Shown piece by piece: positions 16,957-25,569 of a stretch of DNA of 48,584 nt (position 1 is the stretch's first letter; each line of letters starts with the position of its first letter). Source of the DNA: Thiohalocapsa sp. (GTDB taxonomy: Bacteria; Pseudomonadota; Gammaproteobacteria; Chromatiales; Chromatiaceae); the NCBI GenBank assembly GCA_028277725.1, contig JANQFX010000121.1, positions 1-48,584 of the forward strand, written 5' to 3'. A program made the translations under genes and the position numbers. The notes under the pieces were generated by a model. It was given only the letters and a program-made list of their open reading frames with translations. It was not told the origin of the DNA and did no database searches.

Positions 16957-18008
16957 TCCCGGTCCCAATCGCGAAGTGGCGTGGCGCCCGCCGCGCGCAT
17001 GGCATCCATGTAGGTCGTGAGGATCTCGGTCCCCGGCTCGCCGCGTGCGTCGAGTTCGGCGGCCCAGATTGCGGCTGCGTTCTCCATGCCATCGGCCCAG
17101 GCCTGCCGCATCTCCTCCGAGGCGTCTGTGATGGTCGCGCCCGCCTCGGCCATCGCCGCGAGTGCCTCCTCGACGGCGGTCTCCAGCTCCGGAAGGTACC
17201 AGTCCCGCGCGGCGTCGGCGCCCACCACCAGCGCTTCCTGAACCTCGGGCGGCAGACCCTCGTACCAGTCCGTATTGGCGCAGATGCCGGCTGCGAACTG
17301 CGCACCCAGGCCCGCCCGCGTGATGTAGGGCGCCACCTCGTGCAGTTTGCCCGGAAGCGCGGCCGAGGCGAAGACGATGACCCCGTCATAGACCCCCGTG
17401 CGCAGCTCATTGTAATATGTGGTCAGGTTGCCCGATACGCCGACCGCGCCCGTCCCGGACAGCCAGTTGACCGCAGCACCCGGCGCGGCGATCTTCCGGC
17501 CTTTCAGATCCGCCAGGGAGTCGACCGGGAAGTTCGTCATCAGCAGATAGTCGTCGATGACGATAGGCCCCCCGATATAGGTGTTCCCGTTGTCGAGATA
17601 GGCCTGCTGCATCCGCGGATCCTCGCGGTGGAGTCGGTCCATCAGCTCTCCCACCTGCCGCACGTCGGAACTGACGAAAGGCGTATAGTAGGTGACGTTC
17701 TGGACGCCCAGCTTGGACGGATCGAAAAGCGCCTCGCAGGTGCCGAGTTCGGCCAGGCCGGACTCGATCGTCTCGAGTTCCTCGCCCACGGCCGCGACGG
17801 TGCCGCCGTACTGGCCGTCGAAGGCCATCTCATGCCCGTGCTCGGCTAAAGCTGCGTTCACAGCCGGATAGAACGCCTCGTCCAGCATCCGCACCCAACG
17901 GAAGACCGGCGGATGCCCCGCGACCACCGTCACCGAATAGGTCTCGGCGGCCGCCGGTACGGGGGCGATGGCGATCGCCACGGCTGCCAGAAGTTGGAAC
18001 TTCCGCAT
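16953..18008 (-). CDS. dctP: TRAP transporter substrate-binding protein (DctP-type)
   Basis: 351 residues from the ATG at 18008, which has a strong AGGGAGG upstream and begins a clean Sec signal peptide (MRKFQLLAAVAIAIAPVPAAAET); the frame upstream to 18107 is not used. The mature part has the DctP fold: DLKGRKIAAPGAAVNWLSGTGAVGV, then YYNELRTGVYDGVIVF. The usual Arg that pairs with substrate carboxylate in the R-x-P/G segment is not clear (KIAAPG has Lys), so the ligand may not be a simple dicarboxylate. It is the periplasmic component that delivers ligand to DctQM. Confidence 0.92.
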   Translation of the reverse strand: MRKFQLLAAVAIAIAPVPAAAETYSVTVVAGHPPVFRWVRMLDEAFYPAVNAALAEHGHEMAFDGQYGGTVAAVGEELETIESGLAELGTCEALFDPSKLGVQNVTYYTPFVSSDVRQVGELMDRLHREDPRMQQAYLDNGNTYIGGPIVIDDYLLMTNFPVDSLADLKGRKIAAPGAAVNWLSGTGAVGVSGNLTTYYNELRTGVYDGVIVFASAALPGKLHEVAPYITRAGLGAQFAAGICANTDWYEGLPPEVQEALVVGADAARDWYLPELETAVEEALAAMAEAGATITDASEEMRQAWADGMENAAAIWAAELDARGEPGTEILTTYMDAMRAAGATPLRDWDRE

Positions 18009-18060
18009 GATTTTTCCTCCCTTGTAGACGCCGCCCTCTTGCGGGGCATTGGCGCGGTGC

Positions 18061-18717
18061 TTAGACGGGGTCCTCCTCGCAGAGTGCCGTGAAGCCGCCG
18101 GTGGCATGAAGTGCGAGCCGCCGGATCAGTGCCTCGGTGTCGTCCTCCGACCGCTCGGGCATCCCGGCAAGGCGCTCGGGCCGTCGCGAGCGCCCAACCG
18201 CGCCGACCAGCAGGCCGAGCGCCATCGAATACCCCCAGGCGCAGGTCTCGCGCGAGGCGTCCGGGCGGACCGTGGCCAGAGCGTCGATGAAACGCCGGGC
18301 GGACGGATCGTATAGCCGTTCGGCCAAGGCCTGATCGCGCCCGTCCCCCACAGCGAGAAGCGCGAAGATCCGGGCAAAAACGGTGCCGCCGCCCTCGGGT
18401 CCGAGAGGGGGACGGAAAAAGGCTTCGAAGATATGCCGGACAGCGTCGGGGCGCGTAAGGTCGACCTCGTCTAGCAGCGCTTCCCGAGTTGTCGTGATCC
18501 AGATTGCCCGCCGCTCGACCACCGCGGCGTAGAGGCCGTCCTTCGACTGAAAGTGGTAGTGGATCAAGCCTTGCGCGACGCCAGCGCGCAAGGCGATCGC
18601 CTTCATGCTCGCACCGGCGAAGCCCGCCTCAGAGAACACCATCTCGGCGGCATCGAGGATGCATTCCCGCGCATTCATCCGGCCCGGGGGCTCGGCGTTG
18701 TTTTGACTCGTGCTCAT
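18061..18717 (-). CDS. TetR-family transcriptional regulator
   Basis: 218 residues. The N-terminal helix-turn-helix is ARECILDAAEMVFSEAGFAGASMKAIALRAGVAQGLIHYHFQSKDGLY, a textbook TetR domain; the C-terminal ligand domain is not assigned. The start at 18717 lies 17 bases downstream of an 18-bp palindrome, and an internal ATG (18678) is an alternative. It is first in the leftward run and only 52 bases before dctP, so it is probably autoregulated and controls the whole TRAP-hydrolase operon in response to the imported compound. Confidence 0.88.
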   Translation of the reverse strand: MSTSQNNAEPPGRMNARECILDAAEMVFSEAGFAGASMKAIALRAGVAQGLIHYHFQSKDGLYAAVVERRAIWITTTREALLDEVDLTRPDAVRHIFEAFFRPPLGPEGGGTVFARIFALLAVGDGRDQALAERLYDPSARRFIDALATVRPDASRETCAWGYSMALGLLVGAVGRSRRPERLAGMPERSEDDTEALIRRLALHATGGFTALCEEDPV

Positions 18718-18733
18718 GCCCGAATGACAACAC

Positions 18734-18751
18734 TGACTGATCGACCAGTCA
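18734..18751. promoter_or_regulatory. Candidate TetR operator (18-bp palindrome)
   Basis: TGACTG-ATCGAC-CAGTCA: 6-bp perfect arms and a central TCGA, just upstream of the tetR start. Size, symmetry and place fit a TetR-family operator for autorepression. Confidence 0.6.
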
Positions 18752-18870
18752 ATATCCTTTTAGTGCCCGATCTTTGGCAACTCGGGCGCCTCCATCGGCC
18801 GGAGACGTTTGTCCGACGCGGGTAGAGCGTGGCGGGCCGCAAAAGCGCGTGCCGCTTTACGGCCCCATCG

Positions 18871-19349
18871 TCAGCGCACCTGATGGCCCTGCGTCTGAGA
18901 GATGGCGCTGGCGAGGTCACGGATCGCCACGACGTGCTCCTCTGCGGGCGACGTGGACAGATGCTGGATCGAGCCGATGAGGGCGACCGTCGCGACCAGC
19001 CGCCCGCCGTGATCGAAGACGTGATCGAAGACAGGCACCGCGAGGGCGTTCACGCCGAGAAGTGTCTCCTCCGGCGCGACCGCATGGCCGATCCGTGCGG
19101 TCTCGGCGATCCGGCGGTGCAGTTGGTCGGGATCGGTCAGCGTCTTCGGCCTGAGGGCCGGCAGGTCCTGGCCGGCAAGGTCATCCAGTAGCCCGACCTC
19201 GCCGAAGGCGAGCATAACCTGACCCTGTGCCGAGCCGTGCAGGGACAGACGGCTTCCCCGCCGCACGCCGATCTCGATTTCGTGCGTGCCGGGGTGCTTG
19301 TGCGCCGCGCTCTTCACGATTCCCATCGCTGCGGCGATTTCGGACTGAG
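18871..19349 (-). pseudogene. IclR-family regulator, internally deleted
   Basis: The C-terminal part is a full IclR effector domain (RLSLHGSAQGQVMLAFGEVGLL, ETARIGHAVAPEETLLGVNALAVPVFD, GGRLVATVALIGS). The segment before it, read from an in-frame stop near 19355, is IPQSEIAAAMGIVKSAAHK, which looks like the recognition helix of an IclR helix-turn-helix. It joins directly to HPGTHEIEIGVRRGSRL, so the rest of the DNA-binding domain and the linker are missing. A 12-bp tandem duplication (19009-19032) adds the repeat VFDHVFDHGG. The gene also lacks its start: its 5' border falls on the promoter block of the paoABC-like operon. It is almost certainly non-functional. Confidence 0.7.
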
Positions 19350-19404
19350 GTATCTACACCATCGATACTTACCTCCCAAACAATGCATTTCATCCAATCA
19401 GGGT
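19347..19404 (+). promoter_or_regulatory. Promoter block with LysR-type box, paoABC-like operon
   Basis: Contains GTATC-N9-GATAC at 19350-19368, i.e. GTAT-N11-ATAC, the T-N11-A form of a LysR-type site, followed by a 23-base stretch identical to the promoter block of the oppositely placed monooxygenase operon (27967-28024). Both blocks have the same orientation relative to their genes. It lies about 120 bases upstream of the paoA-like start. Confidence 0.7.
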
Positions 19405-19487
19405 TCGATGACTAAACCTTGGGCATCCAGCCGACTGGGCAGGATTCCCGTCGGCCGACGGGATCAGACTTGGGAGGAGTCTTCACG

Positions 19488-19991
19488 ATGGCGATCTCCA
19501 TCAACGGGCAGCCCTATGACGTGCCGAAGGATGCGCGCGTTTCCCTGCTCGACCTGCTGCGTGACACGCTTGACCGTCCGGGGACGAAGAAGGGGTGCAA
19601 CCAGGGCGCCTGCGGGGCGTGCACCGTCCTGGTCGATGGCGAAAGGATCCTCGCCTGCCTCGCTCTCGCCGCGCAGTATGACGGGCGCTCGGTAACCACC
19701 ATCGAAGGCCTCGCCCGCGACGACAGTCTGCATCCCTTGCAGGCGCTATTCGTCGAGCACGACGGCTTTCAGTGCGGCTACTGCACACCGGGGCAAATCA
19801 TGAGCGCCGTCGCGCTTCGCGAGGAGTTCGAGCGCGGGTCGCCCAGCGGCGTCTCGCCCGATCTGCAAGCTTCTCCCGAGAGGAGCCGCGCCGAGATCAA
19901 GGAAAGGATGAGCGGCAACCTTTGCCGCTGCGGTGCGCATAACGGAATCATCGACGCCATCGCCGCATATGTCTCGGAGGACAGCCTATGA
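19488..19991 (+). CDS. paoA: PaoA-like (2Fe-2S) subunit of aldehyde oxidoreductase
   Basis: 167 residues from the ATG at 19488 (GGGAGGAGT upstream). Two [2Fe-2S] motifs: Cys37, Cys42, Cys45 and Cys57 ([22 protein letters not shown]), and Cys96, Cys99, Cys146 and Cys148 (CGYCTPGQ...CRCG). Sequence blocks such as [19 protein letters not shown] and [13 protein letters not shown] follow E. coli PaoA closely. Unlike E. coli PaoA it has no Tat leader; the leader is on the large subunit instead. It relays electrons from the molybdenum centre to the FAD subunit. Its stop overlaps the next start by four bases. Confidence 0.85.
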   Translation: MAISINGQPYDVPKDARVSLLDLLRDTLDRPGTKKGCNQGACGACTVLVDGERILACLALAAQYDGRSVTTIEGLARDDSLHPLQALFVEHDGFQCGYCTPGQIMSAVALREEFERGSPSGVSPDLQASPERSRAEIKERMSGNLCRCGAHNGIIDAIAAYVSEDSL

Positions 19992-20974
19992 GGCCCTTCG
20001 CATACTCCAAGGCGACGTCCGAGCCGGACGCCATCGCCCGCGGCGGGGAAACAGCCACCAAGTTTCTCGGCGCAGGGACCAATCTCGTCGATCTGATGCG
20101 CGAAGGGGTCGAGGTCCCGGCTGCACTCGTCGACGTGACCGGCCTGTCCGGCAGTATCGAAGAGACTGACAACGGCGGCCTCATGATCGGCGCCGCGGCA
20201 AGCAATACCGCGGTCGCTGAGAGCGCTGCGGTGCGCGAACGCTACCCCGCCCTCACGCGCGCCATTCTTTCCGGCGCGTCGGCCCAGATTCGCAACATGG
20301 CGACCGTGGGCGGCAACATCCTCCAGCGCACGCGCTGCACCTACTTCTATGACCTCGAGGGCTCGCGCTGTAACAAGCGCCGGCCCGGCGAGGGGTGCGA
20401 CGCGATCGACGGGTTCAACCGCGGCCATGGCATTCTCGGGGTGTCGCAAGATTGCATCGCGACGCACCCCTCCGACATGTGCGTGGCGCTCGCCGCATTC
20501 GACGCGCTGGTGCATCTCGCCGGCCCGGGCGGGCGACGCATCGTACCGCTCGCCGACCTCCACCGCCTGCCGGGCGACACGCCCGACGTCGAGACCGTTC
20601 TGGCGCCCGGTGAGCTCATTACCTCAGTCGAGCTGCCAGCTGCACCCGTCGACGCGCGCTCGACCTACCGCAAGGTGCGGGACCGGGCGAGCTACGCCTT
20701 CGCGCTGGTGTCGGTTGCCGCTGTCCTGCGCGTAACGGACGGGCGCATCGCCGAGGTCCGGATCGCACTGGGCGGCGTCGCGCCTAAACCCTGGCGCACG
20801 CGAGAAGCCGAGGACGCCCTTGTTGGCGCGACGCCGGGCGAGACGGCCTTCGTTCGCGCCGCGGATATCGCCCTCTCAGGCGCCACCACGCGTCCAGGCA
20901 ATGCCTTCAAGCCAGAGCTCATGCACCGCACGATCGTCGCGGTGCTGCAAGATCTCGCGGGAGCCTCTGAATGA
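19988..20974 (+). CDS. paoB: PaoB-like FAD / [4Fe-4S] subunit
   Basis: 328 residues. FAD-binding segment [19 protein letters not shown] near residues 26-44 and [30 protein letters not shown]. Four Cys at 117, 128, 137 and 156 match the extra [4Fe-4S] cluster of PaoB and related subunits, absent from ordinary xanthine dehydrogenase FAD chains. The block [20 protein letters not shown] is nearly the same as in PaoB. It accepts electrons from the FeS subunit and passes them to an external acceptor. Both ends overlap neighbours by ATGA, so the three subunits are made in step. Confidence 0.9.
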   Translation: MRPFAYSKATSEPDAIARGGETATKFLGAGTNLVDLMREGVEVPAALVDVTGLSGSIEETDNGGLMIGAAASNTAVAESAAVRERYPALTRAILSGASAQIRNMATVGGNILQRTRCTYFYDLEGSRCNKRRPGEGCDAIDGFNRGHGILGVSQDCIATHPSDMCVALAAFDALVHLAGPGGRRIVPLADLHRLPGDTPDVETVLAPGELITSVELPAAPVDARSTYRKVRDRASYAFALVSVAAVLRVTDGRIAEVRIALGGVAPKPWRTREAEDALVGATPGETAFVRAADIALSGATTRPGNAFKPELMHRTIVAVLQDLAGASE

Positions 20975-23349
20975 CCCAGCCGTCTGACAAACGCTCCGTC
21001 CCGAATGCCGACAACGGCCTGAAACTCAACCGCCGCACGATGCTCGCCGGCTCTGCCGCGACAATCGCCGTTGCCGCACTCAGCGGAGCGGCGACCGCAG
21101 AGCCTGCTCCTGGCTTGTCTGACGCGCGCGATCCATTGGTCCGCTCTCCAGGTGGTCTCGGCGCCGCTCGTCCCCGTCGGGATGGCCCGCTGAAGGTGCG
21201 CGGAGAGGCGAGGTTCGCCGCCGAGCATACCTTCCCGGGGATGGTCTATGGCGCACTCGTCTTCTCTACGATCGCGCGGGGGACGATCCGCGCGATCGAC
21301 ACGGAAGCGGCGCAGGCGGCGCCCGGTGTCGTGTTCATCATGACGCACGAGAACGCGCCGCAGTTGGCACCGCCCGAGCCCTTTTATTCCTCACCGACCG
21401 GCATGGCAGGGAGCTCGCTGCCGGTGATGCAGGACGCGTCGGTCCACTGGAACGGCCAGCCGGTTGCGGTCGTCCTCGCCGCGACGCAAGAAGAGGCCGA
21501 TCACGCCGCGAGCCTTGTGAGCGTCGCGTATGACGCTGCGGACGCGGTCACAAGCTTCGAGGCGGCTACCGCCGGCGCCGAAGTCGCCAAGTACGCAGGC
21601 CGTGATCTGCAATACGTTGCGGGCGACGCCGAAGCCGCGCTCGCCGAGGCTGCCGTCTCAGTCGACCTCGAGTTCAGCACGCCGCGGCAAAATCACAACC
21701 AGATCGAGCCGCACGCCGTCACGGTCGCGTGGCAAGACGGTATTCTGCGCATGCATGACTGCACGCAGGGCGTCGATCTGTCAGCCATCACAATCGCAAA
21801 GGTATTCGGCATCGCTCCGTCGGACGTCCATCTCACGGCGGAGTTCGTCGGCGGCGGGTTGGGCGGCAAGACGCTGTGGCAATACCATATCCTGGCAGCA
21901 GCAGCCGCTCGCTTGGCCGAGCGGCCGGTTCGCATGACCCTGTCGCGCGAGGGTGTGTACCGCATCTGCGGCGGCCGCGCGCCAACCCGACAGCGTATTG
22001 CACTCGGCGCCGGTAGCGACGGCCGCTTGACCGCGCTGATCCACACCGGAACCACGGTGAAGATAGCGCATAACGCCATGACCGAGCCCTTCATTGACGC
22101 GAGTGAGCACATGTATCGGGCCGACGCCATGCACCTAGAGGTGCGTGTCGGCACCATGGACATGCTGGCCAACACCTTCATGCGAGCGCCTGGCTCTGCA
22201 GTTGGGACGTTCCCATTGGAAACGGCGCTTGACGAGCTCGCCGAGAAGCTCGGGATAGACCCGGTAGAGCTGCGCATCCGCAATGAGCCGGATAAGGATC
22301 CGACGACCGGTAAGGCCTTCTCTCAGCGCGCGGTGGTCGAGGCCTATCGTGAAGGCGCCCGCAGGTTCGGCTGGCAGCGGCGGTCCGGTAAGCGCCTTGG
22401 AAGGCGCGAGGGCGAATGGCTTGTCGGCACTGGGATGGCATCCGCCTACTATCCATACAAGCGCTTCCCCGGCGGCGCCGCGCGAATCACGCTCACCAGC
22501 GACGGCAAGGCCCTCGTCGAGGTGGCGGCGGCTGAGATGGGGATGGGGACGTCCACAGCGACGGCGGCGGTCGCCGCAGAACGGCTCGGCCTCGCTTACG
22601 AAGACGTCGATGTCCGCTACGGCGATAACACGCTCCCAGGCAGCCTTATCGCAGCTGGATCGCAGCAGACGGCCGCAATCGGCGCGTCTCTGACCGCCGC
22701 ACACGCCGCGCTGGTCGCTGAGCTCGCCGCCCTGGTGCCCGAGGGCGCCGCGCTGCATGGCCAGCCGGCGGAGGCGCTGACGACGTTGGATAGGTCGCTC
22801 GTGCTCGCCGCCAACCCGGCCGAACGCATCTCCTTCGCCGACCTGCTGGCGCGGTCCGGCCGAACCTCGATCTCCGCCGAGGCGAAGGCGCCGCCGCCCG
22901 CAGAGGCCAAGGAATGGTCGATGCACTCGACCGGCGCGGTATTCTGCGAGGTGAAGGTCAACGCGATCACGGGCGAATTACGCATCTCGCGAATCTCCGG
23001 CGTCTACGATTGCGGTCGAATCCTCAACGAGAAGCTCGCAGCGAGCCAATTCCGTGGCGGTATCATCATGTCGCTCAGCATGGCCATGATGGAGAACACG
23101 CACTTCGACGAGCGCAACGGGCGCATCATGAACCCGAGCCTCGCCGCATACTATATGCCCGCGCACCTCGACGTTCCGGAGATCGACGTCGCGTGGACGG
23201 GAATTCCCGACCCGCACGCGCCGACCGGCGCACGCGGGATCGGCGAGATCGGGATGAACGGACCGTCGGCGGCCGTGGCGAACGCGATCTATGATGCTAC
23301 GGGCCAACGCATCCGCGACCTGCCGATCACGCTGGACAAGCTGATGTAG
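20971..23349 (+). CDS. paoC: PaoC-like molybdopterin subunit with Tat signal
   Basis: 792 residues. A twin-arginine signal ([23 protein letters not shown], Arg21-Arg22) precedes the PaoC-like body ([24 protein letters not shown]). The molybdenum-cofactor loop [14 protein letters not shown] is present and the catalytic Glu is expected at 759 in [12 protein letters not shown]; the end ([10 protein letters not shown]) matches PaoC. The enzyme oxidises an aldehyde to the acid, or hydroxylates a heteroaromatic ring, in the periplasm after export of the folded trimer. Placement of the Tat leader here rather than on the small subunit is unusual. A PaoD/XdhC chaperone is not in the window. The gene converges on the dioxygenase operon. 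Confidence 0.9.
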   Translation: MTQPSDKRSVPNADNGLKLNRRTMLAGSAATIAVAALSGAATAEPAPGLSDARDPLVRSPGGLGAARPRRDGPLKVRGEARFAAEHTFPGMVYGALVFSTIARGTIRAIDTEAAQAAPGVVFIMTHENAPQLAPPEPFYSSPTGMAGSSLPVMQDASVHWNGQPVAVVLAATQEEADHAASLVSVAYDAADAVTSFEAATAGAEVAKYAGRDLQYVAGDAEAALAEAAVSVDLEFSTPRQNHNQIEPHAVTVAWQDGILRMHDCTQGVDLSAITIAKVFGIAPSDVHLTAEFVGGGLGGKTLWQYHILAAAAARLAERPVRMTLSREGVYRICGGRAPTRQRIALGAGSDGRLTALIHTGTTVKIAHNAMTEPFIDASEHMYRADAMHLEVRVGTMDMLANTFMRAPGSAVGTFPLETALDELAEKLGIDPVELRIRNEPDKDPTTGKAFSQRAVVEAYREGARRFGWQRRSGKRLGRREGEWLVGTGMASAYYPYKRFPGGAARITLTSDGKALVEVAAAEMGMGTSTATAAVAAERLGLAYEDVDVRYGDNTLPGSLIAAGSQQTAAIGASLTAAHAALVAELAALVPEGAALHGQPAEALTTLDRSLVLAANPAERISFADLLARSGRTSISAEAKAPPPAEAKEWSMHSTGAVFCEVKVNAITGELRISRISGVYDCGRILNEKLAASQFRGGIIMSLSMAMMENTHFDERNGRIMNPSLAAYYMPAHLDVPEIDVAWTGIPDPHAPTGARGIGEIGMNGPSAAVANAIYDATGQRIRDLPITLDKLM

Positions 23350-23396
23350 CCCTCTGCGCGGTCCTATCTGGACAGGCCAAACCGACAACCAACCTC

Positions 23397-23444
23397 TAGA
23401 TCAAACTGCGCTTAACTGGAATCAATCAAGCGCAGTTTGATCTA
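23397..23444. terminator. Perfect 17-bp-stem palindrome
   Basis: Arms 23397-23413 and 23428-23444 are exact inverted copies (core ATCAAACTGCGCTT) around a 14-base loop. It lies 48 bases past the paoC-like stop, between converging operons, so it may end transcription in both directions, though there is no U-run. It may also be a dispersed intergenic palindrome. Confidence 0.55.
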
Positions 23445-23455
23445 TTTCATAAAGT

Positions 23456-23501
23456 TGGAGCAGCTTATCCGCGTTCAATTGAACGCGGATAAGCTGCTCC
23501 A
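23456..23501. repeat. Perfect 46-bp palindrome without loop
   Basis: The 46 bases are identical to their reverse complement (arm core GGAGCAGCTTATCCGCG, centre CAATTG). It lies 11 bases after the first palindrome. Such loopless long palindromes are seen in repeated intergenic elements and as strong hairpins in RNA; it could serve as a bidirectional terminator. Confidence 0.7.
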
Positions 23502-23550
23502 GGCACCGCATCATCCCGTCCTTCGGTGAAGTCCTGATCTTGCTGGGAAA

Positions 23551-23742
23551 TTGAGCGGAGGTGCATCCTTCGAGGTGCGAATCTCAAGCGGACGGCGGAT
23601 GCCGTCCGAGGAAGGAGGCACCTCCATGTCGAAGAGAGCACCAGGGTCCCATCAGATCCGTGAAGTCTTGCCGGATTTGATCGAAGGTCGTTTGCCATCA
23701 GAAGCGGTTTTGAGCGAGCCGGTGACGCGAAGCCGAGCGTGA
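23551..23742 (+). other. Short unassigned open frame, possible transposase remnant
   Basis: The frame includes MSKRAPGSHQIREVLPDLIEGRLPSEAVLSE, starting at the ATG at 23626 with GGAGGCACC upstream. The composition looks protein-like and vaguely like the N-terminus of a transposase, but I cannot place it in a family, and it ends abruptly. Nothing else is recognised in 23502-23833. Confidence 0.2.
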
Positions 23743-23833
23743 CCTGTGCCGTGGCCGGCCCGCCATCAAACAGGCTATCGCCGGTGCCGTTGCGGAATGT
23801 TTCAATGTCTTCATTCCTGATGAGTGTGCAGTG

Positions 23834-24847
23834 TCAGGCTATCTTCCCGTCTTCGGGTAGATCGGCCTTGGTCCGGATGTGATCCGGAAACCCCTTGGTG
23901 ATGTGCTTTGCATGCCATTCGGGCTCGGCGTTCTTCAAGAAGTCCGGCAACAGACCCATCCAGCTTTGCAGGCCGAAAAGCGCGTCCCATTCTCGGGGCA
24001 CGTAGTTGTCGTCGATGTAGTCGCTGTCGGTGCCGTACTCGACCTCGCCTCCCGTGGGACATCTGAAATAGGTGAAGAGCGCGGAGGAGATGCGATGCCG
24101 CCCTGTGCCGAGCATCCCATAGGTCCAGCCGCGGCGGCTCATGTAATTCGCGCCCACCATCATCTCGTCGATGTCCTCGACCCCGAAATTCGCGTGGTGG
24201 AAGGCCGGATATCCCGGCGCACCCGCCATATTTTGATCGAGAAAGAACAAGTTGTGGTGATCGTTCGCTCCGTCACACCGCAGGTAGATGCCGCAAAAGA
24301 GCTGGTATTCGGTCAGCCGGAAGCCGAGGCGCTCCTCGAAGAACCGATAGGATTTCACGAAATCGGGTACGGCAAAGACGACGTGATTGATCGTCTTTGG
24401 CCGGGCGCGTGTTTTCCACTTGCGCGAAACGTTGAGCCGGTTCACGTGGCCCGGCGCGTTCACCGGGTCGGGCGAGTAAACGACCTTTTTCCGGGTGAAC
24501 ACCCGGAGCCCAAAGGCCAGCCCGTCGTCCGAATGGAAATGCACAGTGCCGTCGTTGTCGTGCAGAACCTTGCGGTCCGTCTCTAGTCCCTTGACCAGCG
24601 CTTCCAGGCTTTCCTCTGTGTCAACTCCCCAGATAACCTCGCGTACCCCGGTATCCTGAAGGATTGTCTCTGGGAGGGTTGGGTCATCGATGTGGCGCAG
24701 TTCCACGTGGCTACCCTCGTCCAGCCGGAACCGCGCGCACGCCTCGGTCCGATCATGGAGAGTGAGGCCGAAATCGGTAAAGAACGTTACGCATTCTTCG
24801 ATGTCGTTGACGCCGTAGACAAGTGTTTCAACTCCGGTGACGGGCAT
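23834..24847 (-). CDS. Type I extradiol ring-cleavage dioxygenase (VOC fold)
   Basis: 337 residues from the ATG at 24847, with a strong AGGAGGAGA upstream. Two VOC half-barrels: residues 1-120 (structural) and 150-300 (catalytic). The 2-His-1-carboxylate iron site is visible as His155 (TINHVVFAVPD), His217/218 (AFHHANFGVED) and Glu268 (TGGEVEYGTD), as in catechol-2,3-dioxygenase-type enzymes. It opens an ortho-dihydroxylated aromatic ring next to the hydroxyls with O2. It is the last gene of the leftward catabolic operon, probably acting after the FAD monooxygenase adds a hydroxyl. The exact diol is unknown; the C-terminal extension (WDALFGLQSWMGLLPDFLKNAEPEW) is not part of the catalytic barrel. 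Confidence 0.88.
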   Translation of the reverse strand: MPVTGVETLVYGVNDIEECVTFFTDFGLTLHDRTEACARFRLDEGSHVELRHIDDPTLPETILQDTGVREVIWGVDTEESLEALVKGLETDRKVLHDNDGTVHFHSDDGLAFGLRVFTRKKVVYSPDPVNAPGHVNRLNVSRKWKTRARPKTINHVVFAVPDFVKSYRFFEERLGFRLTEYQLFCGIYLRCDGANDHHNLFFLDQNMAGAPGYPAFHHANFGVEDIDEMMVGANYMSRRGWTYGMLGTGRHRISSALFTYFRCPTGGEVEYGTDSDYIDDNYVPREWDALFGLQSWMGLLPDFLKNAEPEWHAKHITKGFPDHIRTKADLPEDGKIA

Positions 24848-25569
24848 TTTCTCCTCCTACTGCGTGCTGATGATCTGGCGGCTGAAGCCGGCGGCCGCGC
24901 TTCGACGACGTCAGTGCTTTCTGCTTCGGGCGCGTCCTCGGCCGGGTCTGCGCCGACGACGATCACGTCGCCCGGCAGAGGCAGCGGGTCTTGGCCGAGC
25001 CCGGCGATCCGGTCAGGCACGGCACGGGCGAGCTCTCCGAGATCGCCTCGCTGGACCGGATTGGTCATCGGTGCGAGAAGGTACTTGGTCCCGTACAGAT
25101 CCCCGCCGAAGACAGCAGGTACGATCAGGGGGCCGAGAAACAGCGAGCCGGGAGCCGCATTGCGGTTGTCGTCCAGTCGGCTCCCACCCTCTCCTGCACC
25201 TTGGGCCAGGGTCGCGATCAGCGAAGCCTCCCCCTTGCGCAGCCGGTAAATCTGGCGTGCCTCTGGTAGCGGGCCTTCAGCGGTCAGGAAATCCTCTGAC
25301 TGGAACGCAGCCCGATGGCCGGCTGCGTCGCCGGAATAGGCCAACATCTGAACGAGATCGACAAGCTGCGGCAAAGTTCGATACCAGTGTCGCACAAGGT
25401 CGAAGACCGATGACCGGGTCGGCGACAGGTTCAACCGGATGATCAGTGCCGACAGAGCCTCGAGCGCGACCGCTGCTCCGTCATCGAAGACCAGCGTCGG
25501 GAAAGCCGGACTATTCGATACCGAATACATGCCGAGCGCGAACGGAGCCGGGGGTTGTTCGTCGCTCAT
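24787..25569 (-). CDS. FAH-like N-terminal domain protein, divergent or broken
   Basis: 260 residues as read. The start (ATG at 25569) overlaps the alpha/beta hydrolase stop by four bases, so translation here is credible. The first 115 residues (FALGMYSVSNSPAFPTLVFDDGAAVAL..., then LPEARQIY) resemble the N-terminal part of a subgroup of fumarylacetoacetate hydrolases. The catalytic core with its D-x-E-x-E site, expected next, is not found in any frame, and the last 40 residues (RPPASAARSSARSRRRKCPSPEL) look like out-of-frame coding that overlaps the dioxygenase gene by 61 bases. Another frame ends ...GFSRQIISTQ at 24857, just before the dioxygenase ribosome-binding site, suggesting a frameshift. 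Either an internally deleted FAH gene or an unknown protein. Confidence 0.45.
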   Translation of the reverse strand: MSDEQPPAPFALGMYSVSNSPAFPTLVFDDGAAVALEALSALIIRLNLSPTRSSVFDLVRHWYRTLPQLVDLVQMLAYSGDAAGHRAAFQSEDFLTAEGPLPEARQIYRLRKGEASLIATLAQGAGEGGSRLDDNRNAAPGSLFLGPLIVPAVFGGDLYGTKYLLAPMTNPVQRGDLGELARAVPDRIAGLGQDPLPLPGDVIVVGADPAEDAPEAESTDVVEARPPASAARSSARSRRRKCPSPELKHLSTASTTSKNA

